From Bacillota bacterium (GTDB taxonomy: Bacteria > Bacillota > Clostridia > Oscillospirales > Ruminococcaceae): a stretch of DNA of 33,211 nt. This document shows positions 21,955 to 31,045 of the stretch, in pieces. Position 1 is the stretch's first letter. Each line of letters starts with the position of its first letter. The position numbers and the translations under genes were made by a program. The notes below the pieces were generated by a model. The model did no database searches. It was not told the origin of the DNA and worked only from the letters and a program-made list of their open reading frames with translations. The DNA lies in NCBI GenBank assembly GCA_023413185.1, contig JAEZQD010000087.1:1-33211 (forward strand), given 5' to 3'.

Positions 21955-22680
21955 ATGCCGAGATTTTTTGTGGACGCCATAACGGGCGAAACCTTCTGCC
22001 TTATGGGGGAGAACGCCGCCCATGCGGCGAAATCGCTGCGCATGCGGGTGGGCGAGGAGCTTACTATCTGCGACCAAAGCGGTGTAGACCACCATTGCCG
22101 CATCACGAGCGTATCGCCCGACGAGGTGACGGGTGTGGTGGAGCGCAGCGTACCCAACACGGCGGAGCTGCCCTGTGCGGTGTCGCTGTATGTTGCCGTA
22201 CCCAAGGGCGATAAGCTGGAGCAGATTGTGCAAAAGGCGGTGGAGCTGGGCGTTTGCGACATCACGCCGGTACTCACCGAGCGGTGTGTCTCCCGCCCCG
22301 ACAACAAGAGCATGGCAAAACGCATCGAGCGACTGAATAAGATTGCGCTTGAGGCGGCAAAGCAGTGCGGGCGCGGCAGGGTGCCTACCGTACGGGACAT
22401 GGTGGAGTTTAAGGCGGCACTTACGCGCATGAAGACCGCCGGCACCGCTATGCTGTGCTACGAAAAGGGCGGCGAGCGCATTGCGCGCCTGGTGGGCGCA
22501 GACCATAACGGCGCCGTTGCGGTGATGACGGGCAGCGAAGGCGGCTTTTCGCCCGACGAGGCGCGGCAGGCGATGGATGCGGGCATTGTGCCCGTGACGC
22601 TGGGTGCGCGTATCCTGCGCGCCGAGACCGCGCCGCTGTACGTGCTCTCGGTACTGTCGCATATCCTGGAATCGGGTTGA
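21955..22680 (+). CDS. rsmE: 16S rRNA (uracil(1498)-N3)-methyltransferase
   Basis: A 241-residue SPOUT-class (knotted) RNA methyltransferase. MPRFFVD at the start, then HAAKSLRMRVGEELTICDQS of the PUA-like domain, VAVPKGDKLEQIVQKAVELG, and the C-terminal knot motifs MTGSEGGFSPDEA and VPVTLGARILRAETAPLYVL are characteristic. It modifies U1498 in helix 44 of 16S rRNA. GGGGGA at 21943-21948 favours ATG 21955 over the upstream ATG 21949 and TTG 21925. Confidence 0.95.
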   Translation: MPRFFVDAITGETFCLMGENAAHAAKSLRMRVGEELTICDQSGVDHHCRITSVSPDEVTGVVERSVPNTAELPCAVSLYVAVPKGDKLEQIVQKAVELGVCDITPVLTERCVSRPDNKSMAKRIERLNKIALEAAKQCGRGRVPTVRDMVEFKAALTRMKTAGTAMLCYEKGGERIARLVGADHNGAVAVMTGSEGGFSPDEARQAMDAGIVPVTLGARILRAETAPLYVLSVLSHILESG

Positions 22681-22770
22681 GGGGCAGACTGCGCGGTGTT
22701 ATCGTGATGATTGGATAAGAACGAGGTAAGACCGCCTTTTGTTTGCGGAGTACGGCGGTCACGAAAAAAG

Positions 22771-22806
22771 CAGGGTGTATCCGTTGCGGGGATACACCCT
22801 GTTTTT
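22771..22806. terminator. Bidirectional terminator between rsmE and the siderophore operon
   Basis: A perfect 12-bp stem, 22771-22782 with 22790-22801, has T5 on its right for plus-strand transcripts and A6 at 22764-22769 on its left, which is a T-run for minus-strand transcripts. A weaker stem, 22730-22736/22754-22760, lies just before it. It serves both convergent operons. Confidence 0.9.
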
Positions 22807-22845
22807 GCGTTTGTTGACGGTATGGTACGGGGCAAGGTCGGTGGG

Positions 22846-23664
22846 TCAACAGGTCATGGGCAGGCAGTCGGCTGCGCTGTGGTGCCGCCCTTTGGGAACC
22901 ACAAACGGGGAGCCGGAAACGGGATCCTTAATCACCTTGCAATCAAGTCCGAACACCGAAGCGATCAGTTCTTTTGTAACAATCTCGGACGGGGTGCCCT
23001 GTGCGATTAACCTGCCCCGACTCAGGGCAAAGATGTAGTCGGCATAGCGGGCGGAGAGGTTAATATCATGCAGCACCATCACGATGGTTGTTCCGTGGCG
23101 GCGGTTGAGGTCGGTCAACAGGTCGAGGATTTCGACCTGATAGGCAATATCCAAAAAGGTTGTGGGCTCATCCAAAAACAGGATGTCAGTTTGTTGAGCA
23201 AGTGCCATCGCTATCCACACGCGCTGACGCTGCCCGCCCGAAAGCTCGTCGATGCTGCGGTTGGCAAGCTCGGTAATGCCCATGGTGTCGAGTGCTCGGG
23301 CTACGGCGTCATAGTCCTTCTTGCTCCAGCCCTGCAAAAACGTCTGGTGCGGGAACCTGCCCCGCCCCACAAGGTCGGCAACCGCAATGCCCTCTGGCAC
23401 AATGGGCGACTGAGGAAGAAGCCCCAGGATTCGCGCAAGCTGCTTGGACGGGATGTTGCCGATGGGGGTCATATCCACCGTTACGGTACCCGAACTAGGC
23501 TTTATCAGGCGGGCGAGTGTTTTGAGCAGAGTGGATTTTCCGCACGCGTTTGCACCGATTATGACGCTGATTTTACCGATTGGAATCGTGATGCTCACGT
23601 CATGGAGGATCGTTTTATTCTCGTATCCGGCAACAATGTTGCTCGCCTTTAATCGATGTGCCAT
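22846..23664 (-). CDS. Ferric-siderophore ABC transporter ATPase (FepC/FhuC-like)
   Basis: A 272-residue ABC ATPase that would power siderophore import. Walker A is IIGANACGKST, close to the form in FepC; the Q-loop lies in GLLPQSP, the signature is LSGGQRQRVWIAMALAQQ, Walker B is DILFLDEPTTFLDI and the switch His is in VLHDINLSARYAD. GGGAGG lies just upstream of its ATG (complement of 23662-23664), inside the end of the permease gene, whose stop is one base away. Last gene of the four-gene import operon. Confidence 0.93.
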   Translation of the reverse strand: MAHRLKASNIVAGYENKTILHDVSITIPIGKISVIIGANACGKSTLLKTLARLIKPSSGTVTVDMTPIGNIPSKQLARILGLLPQSPIVPEGIAVADLVGRGRFPHQTFLQGWSKKDYDAVARALDTMGITELANRSIDELSGGQRQRVWIAMALAQQTDILFLDEPTTFLDIAYQVEILDLLTDLNRRHGTTIVMVLHDINLSARYADYIFALSRGRLIAQGTPSEIVTKELIASVFGLDCKVIKDPVSGSPFVVPKGRHHSAADCLPMTC

Positions 23665-23665
23665 G

Positions 23666-24697
23666 CTAAATACCTCCCGTTCGGTTCATACGGATGAGCA
23701 AAAACAGCAAAAAAGGAGCGCCGAGTATGCCGGTTATCACCCCGACGGGGAATCTGGTTCCAAACGCAAACTGACCGAGAAGGTCAGCCCCCAGCACCAG
23801 AACGGCACCCATCAGCCCGGCGGGCAGTTCGGATGAAAACCCCGCGCCCACCAGCTTCTTCGCGATGGGACCCGCCAGAAAGGGAACGAACGCGATGGGT
23901 CCCGTTGTGGCGGTGGCAAGCGCGATTAAGCACACGGCGGATAGAATCAGCGCGACGCGTGTGCTGTTTGTGTTCACCCCAAGTGCCGTGGCGGACTGCT
24001 CGCCCAACTCCAGGATTCTAAGCCGTCCGCCCAGCAAAAGGATAACGGGTGACAAAAGCGCCACCGACATCATAAGCGCCGGCGTGTCGCTCAATCGGAT
24101 GCCGTTGAGACTGCCGCTGAGCCACCGAAGCGCAGCCGGAACGTCGTAGCTTGATGCGCGAAGCAGCAGGTAGGACACAAGCGCGCCCAGCATAGCCTGC
24201 ATGCCGATGCCGATTAGTATCAACCGTCCGCCCGAGAACGAGCCCACGCTCGACAGTGCATAGATCAGCGCCGTTGTCGCAAGCCCGGCAATGACCGCAG
24301 CCACCGAAACGACCGTGCCGCTTGTATGTAGAACAAGAATGCAAAACACGGCGGCGGCACTTGAGCCGGAGCTGATGCCGATGATATTCGGGCTTGCAAG
24401 CGGGTTGCGAAGTAGTGTTTGAAAGGTACTGCCTGCTATGCCAAACGCGAATCCGGCAAATAGACCTGCAAGCATTCTGGGCAGGCGCAGCGTACCGATC
24501 GCAAAGGATGCACCCTGAATATCCTCGCCCAACAGCACGCGCACAGCGGTATCAAACGAGTAGCTGGTGTTTCCGAGCAGCAGCATCGCGACACAGAGCG
24601 TCGCAGCCAGCATGGTTAACAACGCGACTGCCGCCGCCCCGCGCCGCAGCCGTTGCTTGCGGCCGGCACATATGGAATTTGCGATTATCGTATTCAT
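23666..24697 (-). CDS. Ferric-siderophore ABC transporter permease (FecCD family, second)
   Basis: A 343-residue multi-spanning membrane protein of the FecCD/BtuC type. IGTLRLPRMLAGLFAGFAFG followed by IAGSTFQTLLRNPLASPNII and GISSGSSAA is the family hallmark. The C-terminal TTGPIAFVPFLAGPIAKKLV and DLLGQFAFGTRFPVGVITGI are equally typical. The start is the ATG complementary to 24695-24697, which overlaps the previous permease stop by four bases. The longer reading frame upstream is a shadow of the first permease. Confidence 0.92.
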   Translation of the reverse strand: MNTIIANSICAGRKQRLRRGAAAVALLTMLAATLCVAMLLLGNTSYSFDTAVRVLLGEDIQGASFAIGTLRLPRMLAGLFAGFAFGIAGSTFQTLLRNPLASPNIIGISSGSSAAAVFCILVLHTSGTVVSVAAVIAGLATTALIYALSSVGSFSGGRLILIGIGMQAMLGALVSYLLLRASSYDVPAALRWLSGSLNGIRLSDTPALMMSVALLSPVILLLGGRLRILELGEQSATALGVNTNSTRVALILSAVCLIALATATTGPIAFVPFLAGPIAKKLVGAGFSSELPAGLMGAVLVLGADLLGQFAFGTRFPVGVITGILGAPFLLFLLIRMNRTGGI

Positions 24698-25743
24698 AAT
24701 GAACGTACCTTCGATTTGACAGCGATGAGTATCATGACAGGCGCGCCCAGAAAGGCGGTGACAACCCCCGCCTCCAGCTCGCCCGAGCCGCCCGCGACCC
24801 TTCCGATGACGTCGGCTACGGTTAGAATAACAGCCCCGCCCACGGCGGACATCGGCAGGATGAGACGTTGGTCTGCCCCCAGTATCAGCCGCACCACATG
24901 GGGTGCCATCAGCCCCACAAAGCCGATGGGACCCGCCAATGCGGTGACTGAGCCGCACAGCAAAACACCGGCAAAGGCCGCTGTCAGCCGCAGCAGTCCG
25001 GTTCGTACCCCCAGACCTGTGGCGGCGTCGTCCCCCAGTGCCAATGCGTTGAGAGCGGGGGCGCACACTATGCCGGTCACCAACCCGATAATCAGAAGCG
25101 GTGCCGCAACCGCAATGGCTTCCCAGGTTGCGCCTCCCACCCTGCCCACCTGCCAGAACCGAAAGTCATCCATGACTGTGGTGCGCGGCAACATCACGGC
25201 GCTTACCAAGGATGAAAGCGCGGCACTGGTAGCGGTGCCCGCGAGTGCCAGCTTAATGGGTGTGGCACCGCCACGCCCCATTGAGCCGATTGCATACACA
25301 AACACGGCGGTTGCCCCCGCGCCCGCAAAGGCAAGTAACAGGTACTGCATCGGCGAGCCGATGTTTAAGAATGCGATGCCGCACACCACAAACAGCGACG
25401 CGCCGGTATTCACCCCCAAAACGCTGGGGTCGGCGATGGGGTTGCGGGTTATCGCCTGCATCAACGCGCCCGACATACCAAGCGCGGCACCCGCAATCAG
25501 CCCCAGTACCGTTCGGGGGATTCGCTCGCGTACGACAACCGCGCCGATGGACGTAGTCTCGCTGTCAAACAGCCCGGCAAGGATATCGTTTATTCCCACT
25601 GTGCGCGCACCAAAGGCCAGCGACAGTGCGGCAGCAAGCGCCACGCAAGCAAAACCGACCGCTAAGAGGAGGAGTACTTGAACTGTACGCGTCCCCGACC
25701 GTGTCAGCCGGTGATCGCGGTTTTTTACGGTTGTACTGTTCAT
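24694..25743 (-). CDS. Ferric-siderophore ABC transporter permease (FecCD family, first)
   Basis: A 349-residue FecCD permease with about nine or ten membrane spans. VRERIPRTVLGLIAGAALGM followed by SGALMQAITRNPIADPSVLG and VNTGASLFVV is the family motif. GPIGFVGLMAPHVVRLILGA and DVIGRVAGGSGELEAGVVTA near the C-terminus contain the ATPase-coupling and substrate-path regions. Its start overlaps the binding-protein stop (ATGA). With the second permease it would form a heterodimeric channel. Confidence 0.93.
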   Translation of the reverse strand: MNSTTVKNRDHRLTRSGTRTVQVLLLLAVGFACVALAAALSLAFGARTVGINDILAGLFDSETTSIGAVVVRERIPRTVLGLIAGAALGMSGALMQAITRNPIADPSVLGVNTGASLFVVCGIAFLNIGSPMQYLLLAFAGAGATAVFVYAIGSMGRGGATPIKLALAGTATSAALSSLVSAVMLPRTTVMDDFRFWQVGRVGGATWEAIAVAAPLLIIGLVTGIVCAPALNALALGDDAATGLGVRTGLLRLTAAFAGVLLCGSVTALAGPIGFVGLMAPHVVRLILGADQRLILPMSAVGGAVILTVADVIGRVAGGSGELEAGVVTAFLGAPVMILIAVKSKVRSL

Positions 25744-26789
25744 TTTACCTTTTTCGCCGCTTCGCTAATTAAGGCAAGGTACTCGTCGATGGTTGCGGGA
25801 ATGGAAAGGGCACTGGGTGTTGCAGATGCCGCAAGGGGTGAGTTGTCCTCAATAAATACAACCGACTCCCGTTGAATGGCGGGGATGGTTCCGAGCAGCG
25901 CGTCCGCTTTGATTGCCTGAAGCAGAGTGTCGTCGCCGTATGCGAATATCATATCAAGCTCACTGAGCAGGTCAACGTTTTCGGCGCTTAGGGTGATGGA
26001 AAAGCTCGGGTTTTCTCCCGCCTGGTCCATTAGGCTTTGGGGAAACTCCATGCCAAGATCGGTGAGATATGCCGCGCGGGGGTCTACGGGCAGGTACACG
26101 TAAAACTGCGAAAAGTCGGTGGGGATAAAATAGATAAACGCCGCCGTTTTCCCCTTTATGTCAGGGTAGCTGCTTACCTTTTGTGCAATCATCGTTTCGA
26201 GGTCGGCTACCAGTCGCTCGCCCTCTGCCTGCAGCCCAAGACCGGTTGCGTTAAGGGTTATCTGCTCGCGCCAGAAGGTCTGCCAGGGCTGTGTGGGGTA
26301 TGCAACAACGGGCGCAATCTCAGAGAGAAGGTCGTACTCCTCCTGCGTAATACCCGAATATGCAGCCAGAATGATGTCGGGGGAAACGTCGCTGATCGCT
26401 TCAAAATCAAGACCGTCAGAGTCGCGAAACAGCACCGGCTCGGTGTCTGAAAGCTCGCTCAGCCGGTCGGTGGTCCAGGGCAGCAGCCTGCTCTCGGTAA
26501 CGCCGTAGTTTGCCTCGGAAATACCCACGGGCAGCACACCCAAAGCCAAAGGAAGATCCGGGTTGCCCCACGAAATGGCGGCAACACGCTCGGGTTTACT
26601 GTCAATTACCGTCTCGCCGAACGCATGTTTGATGACGATCGGGTACTCGGTCAAGGGCTGGTCGTCCGACGAGGAGACGGGCGTATCGTTTACGGATGAC
26701 GGATTATCCGATACGGAGGGGGAACAGGCGGTCGTCGCCAACACAACGGTCAGCGCGGCTACATACAGGCAAATCGATTTCAACTTCAT
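25740..26789 (-). CDS. Iron-siderophore ABC transporter substrate-binding lipoprotein
   Basis: A 349-residue class III binding protein. Signal peptide residues 1-22 end in the lipobox LATTAC; a Ser/Asp-rich linker follows (about 23-45). PERVAAISWGNPDLPLALGV then LPVGI and the ISDVSPDIILAAYSGITQEE region are typical of FepB/FhuD-like siderophore binders. The ATG complementary to 26787-26789 is chosen over the longer frame because AAAGGGA lies seven bases upstream and the signal peptide starts there. It is the first gene of the operon and has an operator-bearing promoter. Confidence 0.92.
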   Translation of the reverse strand: MKLKSICLYVAALTVVLATTACSPSVSDNPSSVNDTPVSSSDDQPLTEYPIVIKHAFGETVIDSKPERVAAISWGNPDLPLALGVLPVGISEANYGVTESRLLPWTTDRLSELSDTEPVLFRDSDGLDFEAISDVSPDIILAAYSGITQEEYDLLSEIAPVVAYPTQPWQTFWREQITLNATGLGLQAEGERLVADLETMIAQKVSSYPDIKGKTAAFIYFIPTDFSQFYVYLPVDPRAAYLTDLGMEFPQSLMDQAGENPSFSITLSAENVDLLSELDMIFAYGDDTLLQAIKADALLGTIPAIQRESVVFIEDNSPLAASATPSALSIPATIDEYLALISEAAKKVK

Positions 26790-26833
26790 ACGTTTTCCCT
26801 TTCGTCTTGACGCATGGCGTCTGGGTTGTTTAC

Positions 26834-26853
26834 TAGTTAGCAATAGCTAACTA
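26834..26853. promoter_or_regulatory. DtxR/IdeR-like operator of the siderophore operon
   Basis: A perfect inverted repeat, TAGTTAGC (26834-26841) and GCTAACTA (26846-26853), around AATA. It starts five bases downstream of the -10 on the minus strand, so a bound repressor would block transcription start. The TTAG...CTAA layout resembles DtxR/IdeR-type metal-dependent operators. Iron-dependent repression is inferred from this and from the genes controlled. Confidence 0.65.
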
Positions 26854-26857
26854 CGCA

Positions 26858-26886
26858 AGTATAACCATTTCGGGACACGGTGTCAA
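26858..26886 (-). promoter_or_regulatory. SigA promoter of the siderophore operon
   Basis: On the minus strand TTGACA (complement of 26881-26886) and TATACT (complement of 26858-26863) are separated by exactly 17 bp. This is close to a perfect housekeeping promoter and would need the adjacent operator to be kept off. The rest of the intergenic region, 26887-27146, is AT-rich and shows no gene. Confidence 0.85.
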
Positions 26887-27146
26887 GACCTATTTCATAC
26901 AAAAACAATAGAATATGCATTGTATACACAGTTTGCTTGCAAAAGTGCAAATTCATGCGGAAGTTTGTGCCTGTATGCAAAAATAGAGGGCTTGCTTTTG
27001 TGTTTTTTGTGCGAAGGCAACGAAACACAGCTTTGGTTTTCGGTAGAATAAGTGAGAATTGCAGTGCATATTGATAAAAAATGGAAGATAAACATCGATA
27101 TATCATTGCATTATTAACAATCTGAACATTTAAATGGAAAAATATA

Positions 27147-27174
27147 TTGAAATTATAAGTTAATATGCTACAAT
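27147..27174 (+). promoter_or_regulatory. Promoter of the type IV pilus operon
   Basis: TTGAAA (27147-27152) and an extended -10, TGCTACAAT (27166-27174), with a 16-bp spacer. The leader (about 27181-27296) has a 14-bp self-complementary GAAAACGTTTTC-centred sequence at 27213-27226 and a T6 run near 27237-27242, but no recognised riboswitch. Confidence 0.6.
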
Positions 27175-27296
27175 TAGTTCAGTCAATGGTTTTGTCTTTT
27201 GATACAAACTAACGAAAACGTTTTCGAGAACAAGGCTTTTTTAACAGGTTTATGATACGAAGTTTTTGATACGCACACAGCGGGAGGGATCGGTCG

Positions 27297-28511
27297 ATGC
27301 CAACCTATCGATACGAGGCGCAGCAGGCGGGCGGCGCATTAATAAAAGGGCTTGCGGATGCGGACAACCCCGCCGAGCTGTTTGCAAAGCTCAAGCAGCG
27401 GGGTGAGTATTGCATCACCTACAATGAGGCGCGTGCCGACGCGTTGACCGCGCAGCGGAGCTTTGGCAGCACAAAGCTGAAGACCCGAGAGCTCGCACTG
27501 GTATGCCGCCAATTTTCCACTATGCTCAACGCAGGGCTAACCGTCATTAAATGTCTCGAGACCCTGTACCGTCAGGCGGTAAAGAAGCCGACGCGCCAGG
27601 CGCTGATTGGCGTGTACGAGGGCGTGCAAAAGGGGCTTGGGCTGTCGATTGCCATGAACCAGCAGGGGTCGTTTCCGTCGCTGCTCATTAACATGGTGGA
27701 GTCGGGTGAGATGAGCGGCTCGCTTGATACGATTATGATGCGTATGGCGGAGCACTTTGAAAAGGAGCACAAGCTAAAAAGCAAGGTGTCAAACGCCATG
27801 ATCTATCCCGTAGCCCTGATGGTGACGGGCGTAATCGTCATGATGGTGCTGCTGGGGTTTGTTATCCCCAAATTCTTTACGATGTTTGAATCGATGGGCA
27901 CAGAGCTGCCCGCAATCACCAAGTTTTTGCTTGCGGTAAGCACCTTTGTGCAGGAGAAATGGCTGCTGATATTGCTTGCGATTGTCGGGCTGTTCGTGTT
28001 GTTTTTTATGACGTGGCGGTCCAAACAGGGCAAAAGAATGATTTCGGGCGTACTGCTCAAGCTGCCGTTCTTTGGCAAGCTGCAAAAGACGATTATCACC
28101 GCACGGTTTTCTCGCTCGCTTGCCACGCTGTTTGCAAGCGGTATGTCGCTGATTACGGCGCTTGAGATATCCACCCGCGTGGTGGGCAACGCGGTGCTTG
28201 ATTATCATATGGAATCCGCAATCGAACAGGTGCGCAAGGGCGTTTCGTTGTCCTCCGTCATTGAGAAGGTTGGGGTATTCCCGCCGATGTTCTCCTCAAT
28301 GGTATCGGTGGGTGAAGAATCGGGCTCGCTGGACGATATATTGCATAAGACCGCGGTGTTTTACGACGATGAGGCGGACAGTGCCATCTCCGCGATGGTT
28401 GCGTCTATCGAGCCGGTTATGATTGTCGTGCTGGGTGTTGTGGTCGGGTTTATTGTACTGTCGGTTATCATGCCGATGATGTCCGCATATCAGGCCGTGG
28501 CGGGTCTTTAA
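27297..28511 (+). CDS. pilC: Type IV pilus inner-membrane platform protein
   Basis: A 404-residue PilC/GspF-family protein. Two repeats of the GspF domain are visible. The first has LALVCRQFSTMLNAGLTVIK, then NMVESGEMSGSLDTIM; the second has ITARFSRSLATLFASGMSLI, then SMVSVGEESGSLDDIL. Three membrane segments lie near residues 165-190, 217-240 and 370-395. It anchors the pilus base and passes motion from the PilB motor. The motor genes pilB and pilT are not in the window. GGGAGGG at 27282-27288 supports the ATG. Confidence 0.95.
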   Translation: MPTYRYEAQQAGGALIKGLADADNPAELFAKLKQRGEYCITYNEARADALTAQRSFGSTKLKTRELALVCRQFSTMLNAGLTVIKCLETLYRQAVKKPTRQALIGVYEGVQKGLGLSIAMNQQGSFPSLLINMVESGEMSGSLDTIMMRMAEHFEKEHKLKSKVSNAMIYPVALMVTGVIVMMVLLGFVIPKFFTMFESMGTELPAITKFLLAVSTFVQEKWLLILLAIVGLFVLFFMTWRSKQGKRMISGVLLKLPFFGKLQKTIITARFSRSLATLFASGMSLITALEISTRVVGNAVLDYHMESAIEQVRKGVSLSSVIEKVGVFPPMFSSMVSVGEESGSLDDILHKTAVFYDDEADSAISAMVASIEPVMIVVLGVVVGFIVLSVIMPMMSAYQAVAGL

Positions 28512-28537
28512 TAGGCACTCGAGGAGGAAGGTTATTA

Positions 28538-29551
28538 GTGATACTTTCAATCGACGTGGGAAGCAGCTTTATTAAAATAGCAGAGGGAACCCCTGCGGGG
28601 CTTGGCGTTGTGGTCAAGCGGGCCGCTATGGTTGCGACGCCTGAAGGGGCGGTAAAGGACGGCAACCTGCTGATGGTGGGCGATGTGGCAAACGCCATCC
28701 GCGCCTGTCTTGAGCGCGACCACTTTACGGCAAAGACGCTCTGCTTTACGGTTGGCAGCACCGAGATTTTGCATCGGGAGCTTACCGTGCCGCGCGTGGA
28801 CGAACGACGGCTTGCCCCCATTGTGCAAAACGAGATGTACCAGCAGCTGACGGGCGGCGACGGCTATGCGGTGGATTATCTGCCCTGCAGCGAGCAGGTG
28901 CCCGACTCCCCCCATATGCAAAAGGTAAACGCCTCGGGCATGCCCAAGGCGATGGTGTCGCAGTATATGGAGCTGACAGCCCTGTTGCGTAAAAAGGAAG
29001 GCACGCTTCAGATGCATCCGAGCGCGCTTTCCAAGCTGATGCGCGGCACGACGGTAAACGAGGTTACCCTGCGCGACAACAGCTATATTGTGTGCGAGAT
29101 GGGTGCGCACATCGTACATATCTATCTTTACAGCGGCGGGACGTTGCTGTTTACCCGCTGCATCAAGGCACCGTGCGAGGCGTTCTTCAGCGCCATGCAG
29201 CGGCTGGACGGGTTTGACACCCCGGAACAGGTTTTCGAGGGCGCAGACCTTTCCCCCGAGGCACTGGAGCAGGACACGCGCGTCGCCCAGGCATCGGCCA
29301 TGCTGCTGCAGCATCTCTCCCAAGAGCTTGCGCGTATGCTGCAGTTTGCGCTTTCCAGACGGCTAGCCGCGCCGGTACAGACGGTACTGCTGTGCGGCGG
29401 GATGTCGATGCTAAAGGGGCTGGACGTCTACCTGGCGTCGTCTCTCGACCTGACGGTGGAGCGCATCCAAACCCTTTCGGGCGTAACCTGCCCTGCAAAC
29501 ACAGAGCTTGCTCTGTACCTTAACGCCATTGGAGCGATTGCAAAGCGGTAA
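28538..29551 (+). CDS. pilM: Type IV pilus assembly protein, actin-like
   Basis: A 337-residue PilM with the FtsA/actin-like ATPase fold. It starts SIDVGSSFIKIAEGT (phosphate-1 loop), has a middle EMGAHIVHIYLYSGGTLLFT (phosphate-2 region) and a late VQTVLLCGGMSMLKGLDVYL (adenosine loop). PilM sits on the cytoplasmic face and binds the N-terminus of PilN. The start is GTG at 28538 with GAGGAGG at 28521-28527. Confidence 0.88.
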   Translation: MILSIDVGSSFIKIAEGTPAGLGVVVKRAAMVATPEGAVKDGNLLMVGDVANAIRACLERDHFTAKTLCFTVGSTEILHRELTVPRVDERRLAPIVQNEMYQQLTGGDGYAVDYLPCSEQVPDSPHMQKVNASGMPKAMVSQYMELTALLRKKEGTLQMHPSALSKLMRGTTVNEVTLRDNSYIVCEMGAHIVHIYLYSGGTLLFTRCIKAPCEAFFSAMQRLDGFDTPEQVFEGADLSPEALEQDTRVAQASAMLLQHLSQELARMLQFALSRRLAAPVQTVLLCGGMSMLKGLDVYLASSLDLTVERIQTLSGVTCPANTELALYLNAIGAIAKR

Positions 29552-29599
29552 TAACGCGACGGCTTTCGCGGGCTTGCAAAATAACGGAGGTGCCCGGAT

Positions 29600-30163
29600 A
29601 TGCAAAAGGATATTAACTTTTACTCCGGCTTAAAGGAGATAAAGGTCAAGGAGTCGGTCTCCCCGGTGGTGGTGGTGCTCGGCGTGCTCATCGCACTGTC
29701 CATCGGATTACAGGCGGGGGGCGGCTTGCTGATATACAGCGCAAACCGACTGCTGCTTGACGGCATCGAGCAAAAAAGAGCATACCTCACAGACGAGCAG
29801 AACAAGGCGCTTGCGGAGGATACCCTGTACCAGCGCGCCATCGTCGCCCTGTACGAGCAGTACGGCAGCGTGACGGGACAATCGTACGCGCGGTATTACA
29901 CCCTGCCCGTCATCGACTCCGCCGGATTTTTGCAGATAGCAAGGTGCATGCCCACCGATATGAAGGTGGTTGAGTTTTCAATGCAGTGGGGCAGCGTGAT
30001 TATGAAATGCGAAAGCAAGAGCGAAGAGACCCCGATGATCTTTGTGAACGCCCTGCGGGATACCGGCGCAATGAACGGCATCGTCTACAACGGCTACGCG
30101 GTTAGTACCGACGGCGTGGTGGAGTTTGAAGTAAGCGGCGTTTACAAGGCAGGAGATCAATAA
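29600..30163 (+). CDS. pilN: Type IV pilus alignment protein PilN-like
   Basis: A 187-residue bitopic membrane protein. The N-terminal DINFYSGLKE is the short cytoplasmic PilM-binding motif found in PilN. One membrane helix (about residues 22-48) and a coiled-coil stretch precede a small ferredoxin-like domain. Order pilM-pilN-pilO is conserved. GGAGG at 29585-29589 supports the ATG. Confidence 0.8.
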   Translation: MQKDINFYSGLKEIKVKESVSPVVVVLGVLIALSIGLQAGGGLLIYSANRLLLDGIEQKRAYLTDEQNKALAEDTLYQRAIVALYEQYGSVTGQSYARYYTLPVIDSAGFLQIARCMPTDMKVVEFSMQWGSVIMKCESKSEETPMIFVNALRDTGAMNGIVYNGYAVSTDGVVEFEVSGVYKAGDQ

Positions 30164-30188
30164 GAGCACAGTCTCCATTTCAGTGCCG

Positions 30189-30210
30189 CGCCCCGTGGTA
30201 AAAAGGGGCG
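30189..30210 (+). other. Hairpin covering the pilO ribosome binding region
   Basis: CGCCCC (30189-30194) pairs with GGGGCG (30205-30210). The right arm holds the AAAAGGGG sequence that could serve as ribosome binding site of the next gene, so translation of pilO may be tuned by this stem. Confidence 0.4.
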
Positions 30211-30220
30211 GGCGAAAGGG

Positions 30221-30970
30221 ATGAATGATACCATGAAGATAGGAAAACGGGAACAAATCCTTATATTCATACTGCTGCTGGTGCTTGTGTGGGTGCTGCC
30301 GGTTCGCTTTTTGTTTCTACCTGCGGCAGAAAATTATACAAGCAACGCCTCGCTGCTCGCCGAGCTTGAGGCAAAGCAGCTTGAGATGCAGACCCTTGTG
30401 CTCTCTAACGCAAATATGGAGGAAAAGGTCGCCGAGGCAAGGGCGGCGGGCGAGGAGCAATCCGCACGCTTTTTTCCGCCCTTTGACAACGAGAAGATGG
30501 GGCTGTGGATGTTTGGGTTTACCGAGCAAGCGGGGCTACGCAACAGTCAGGTGCAGATAGGAGAACGCGGCTCGGTATACATCTCGCAGTACACCGACGT
30601 CGTGCCGATGCTGCGCATTGCCCTGGATGATCTGGTCAGCCAGATAAACGGCCAAAGCATACCCGCCGCCGCAGAGCAAGAGGCAGAGACCGAGCCGCCC
30701 GCGGTTGACCTTGTATACGTCAACACCGTCGCGGTTACCGCCGACTGCTACTACGACAACCTGATGTATTTTATCGACCTTATGATGCGCTCGGGCAGAA
30801 CGCTGCAGATAGCGGGCATAGAGTTTAAAATCCGCGACGATGATTCCGGCGCGAAGGATATCTTGACCGCGACAGTGACCATGCAGGTGTATTCTATTCC
30901 CAAATACTACACCGACGACATGTTAAACCTTGCGTTTGACCTGCCCGAGGGGAAAACAAAGCTGATTTAA
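30221..30970 (+). CDS. pilO: Type IV pilus alignment protein PilO-like
   Basis: A 249-residue bitopic protein: a short basic N-terminus, one membrane helix (about residues 11-32), a coiled-coil segment (about 40-85) and a C-terminal domain with an acidic Glu/Ala-rich loop near residues 148-160. This architecture and the position after pilN fit PilO, the partner of PilN in the periplasm-side alignment complex. It is longer than classical PilO. An in-frame ATG at 30233 is an alternative start. Confidence 0.7.
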   Translation: MNDTMKIGKREQILIFILLLVLVWVLPVRFLFLPAAENYTSNASLLAELEAKQLEMQTLVLSNANMEEKVAEARAAGEEQSARFFPPFDNEKMGLWMFGFTEQAGLRNSQVQIGERGSVYISQYTDVVPMLRIALDDLVSQINGQSIPAAAEQEAETEPPAVDLVYVNTVAVTADCYYDNLMYFIDLMMRSGRTLQIAGIEFKIRDDDSGAKDILTATVTMQVYSIPKYYTDDMLNLAFDLPEGKTKLI

Positions 30971-31045
30971 ACAGTACGGGCGGTTTGCCGTACCACACCG
31001 ACGCACGCACCTGTGCTGCGTCGCATAAAAAAGGGGGTTGCCGAA

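Noticed and set aside
21037..22662. A 541-codon minus-strand open frame opposite prmA and rsmE
   Set aside because: It lies antisense to two clearly identified genes; GC-rich coding DNA readily gives such frames, and its translation resembles no protein I know.
24698..25066. N-terminal extension of the second permease frame by 123 codons
   Set aside because: The extension overlaps the first permease gene in another frame, is Arg/Gly-rich nonsense, and a well-placed ATG with the usual ATGA overlap exists at 24697.
26837..27106. Short open frames on both strands between the siderophore and pilus operons
   Set aside because: They have no ribosome binding sites, overlap the mapped promoter and operator sequences, and lie in AT-rich DNA without coding bias.
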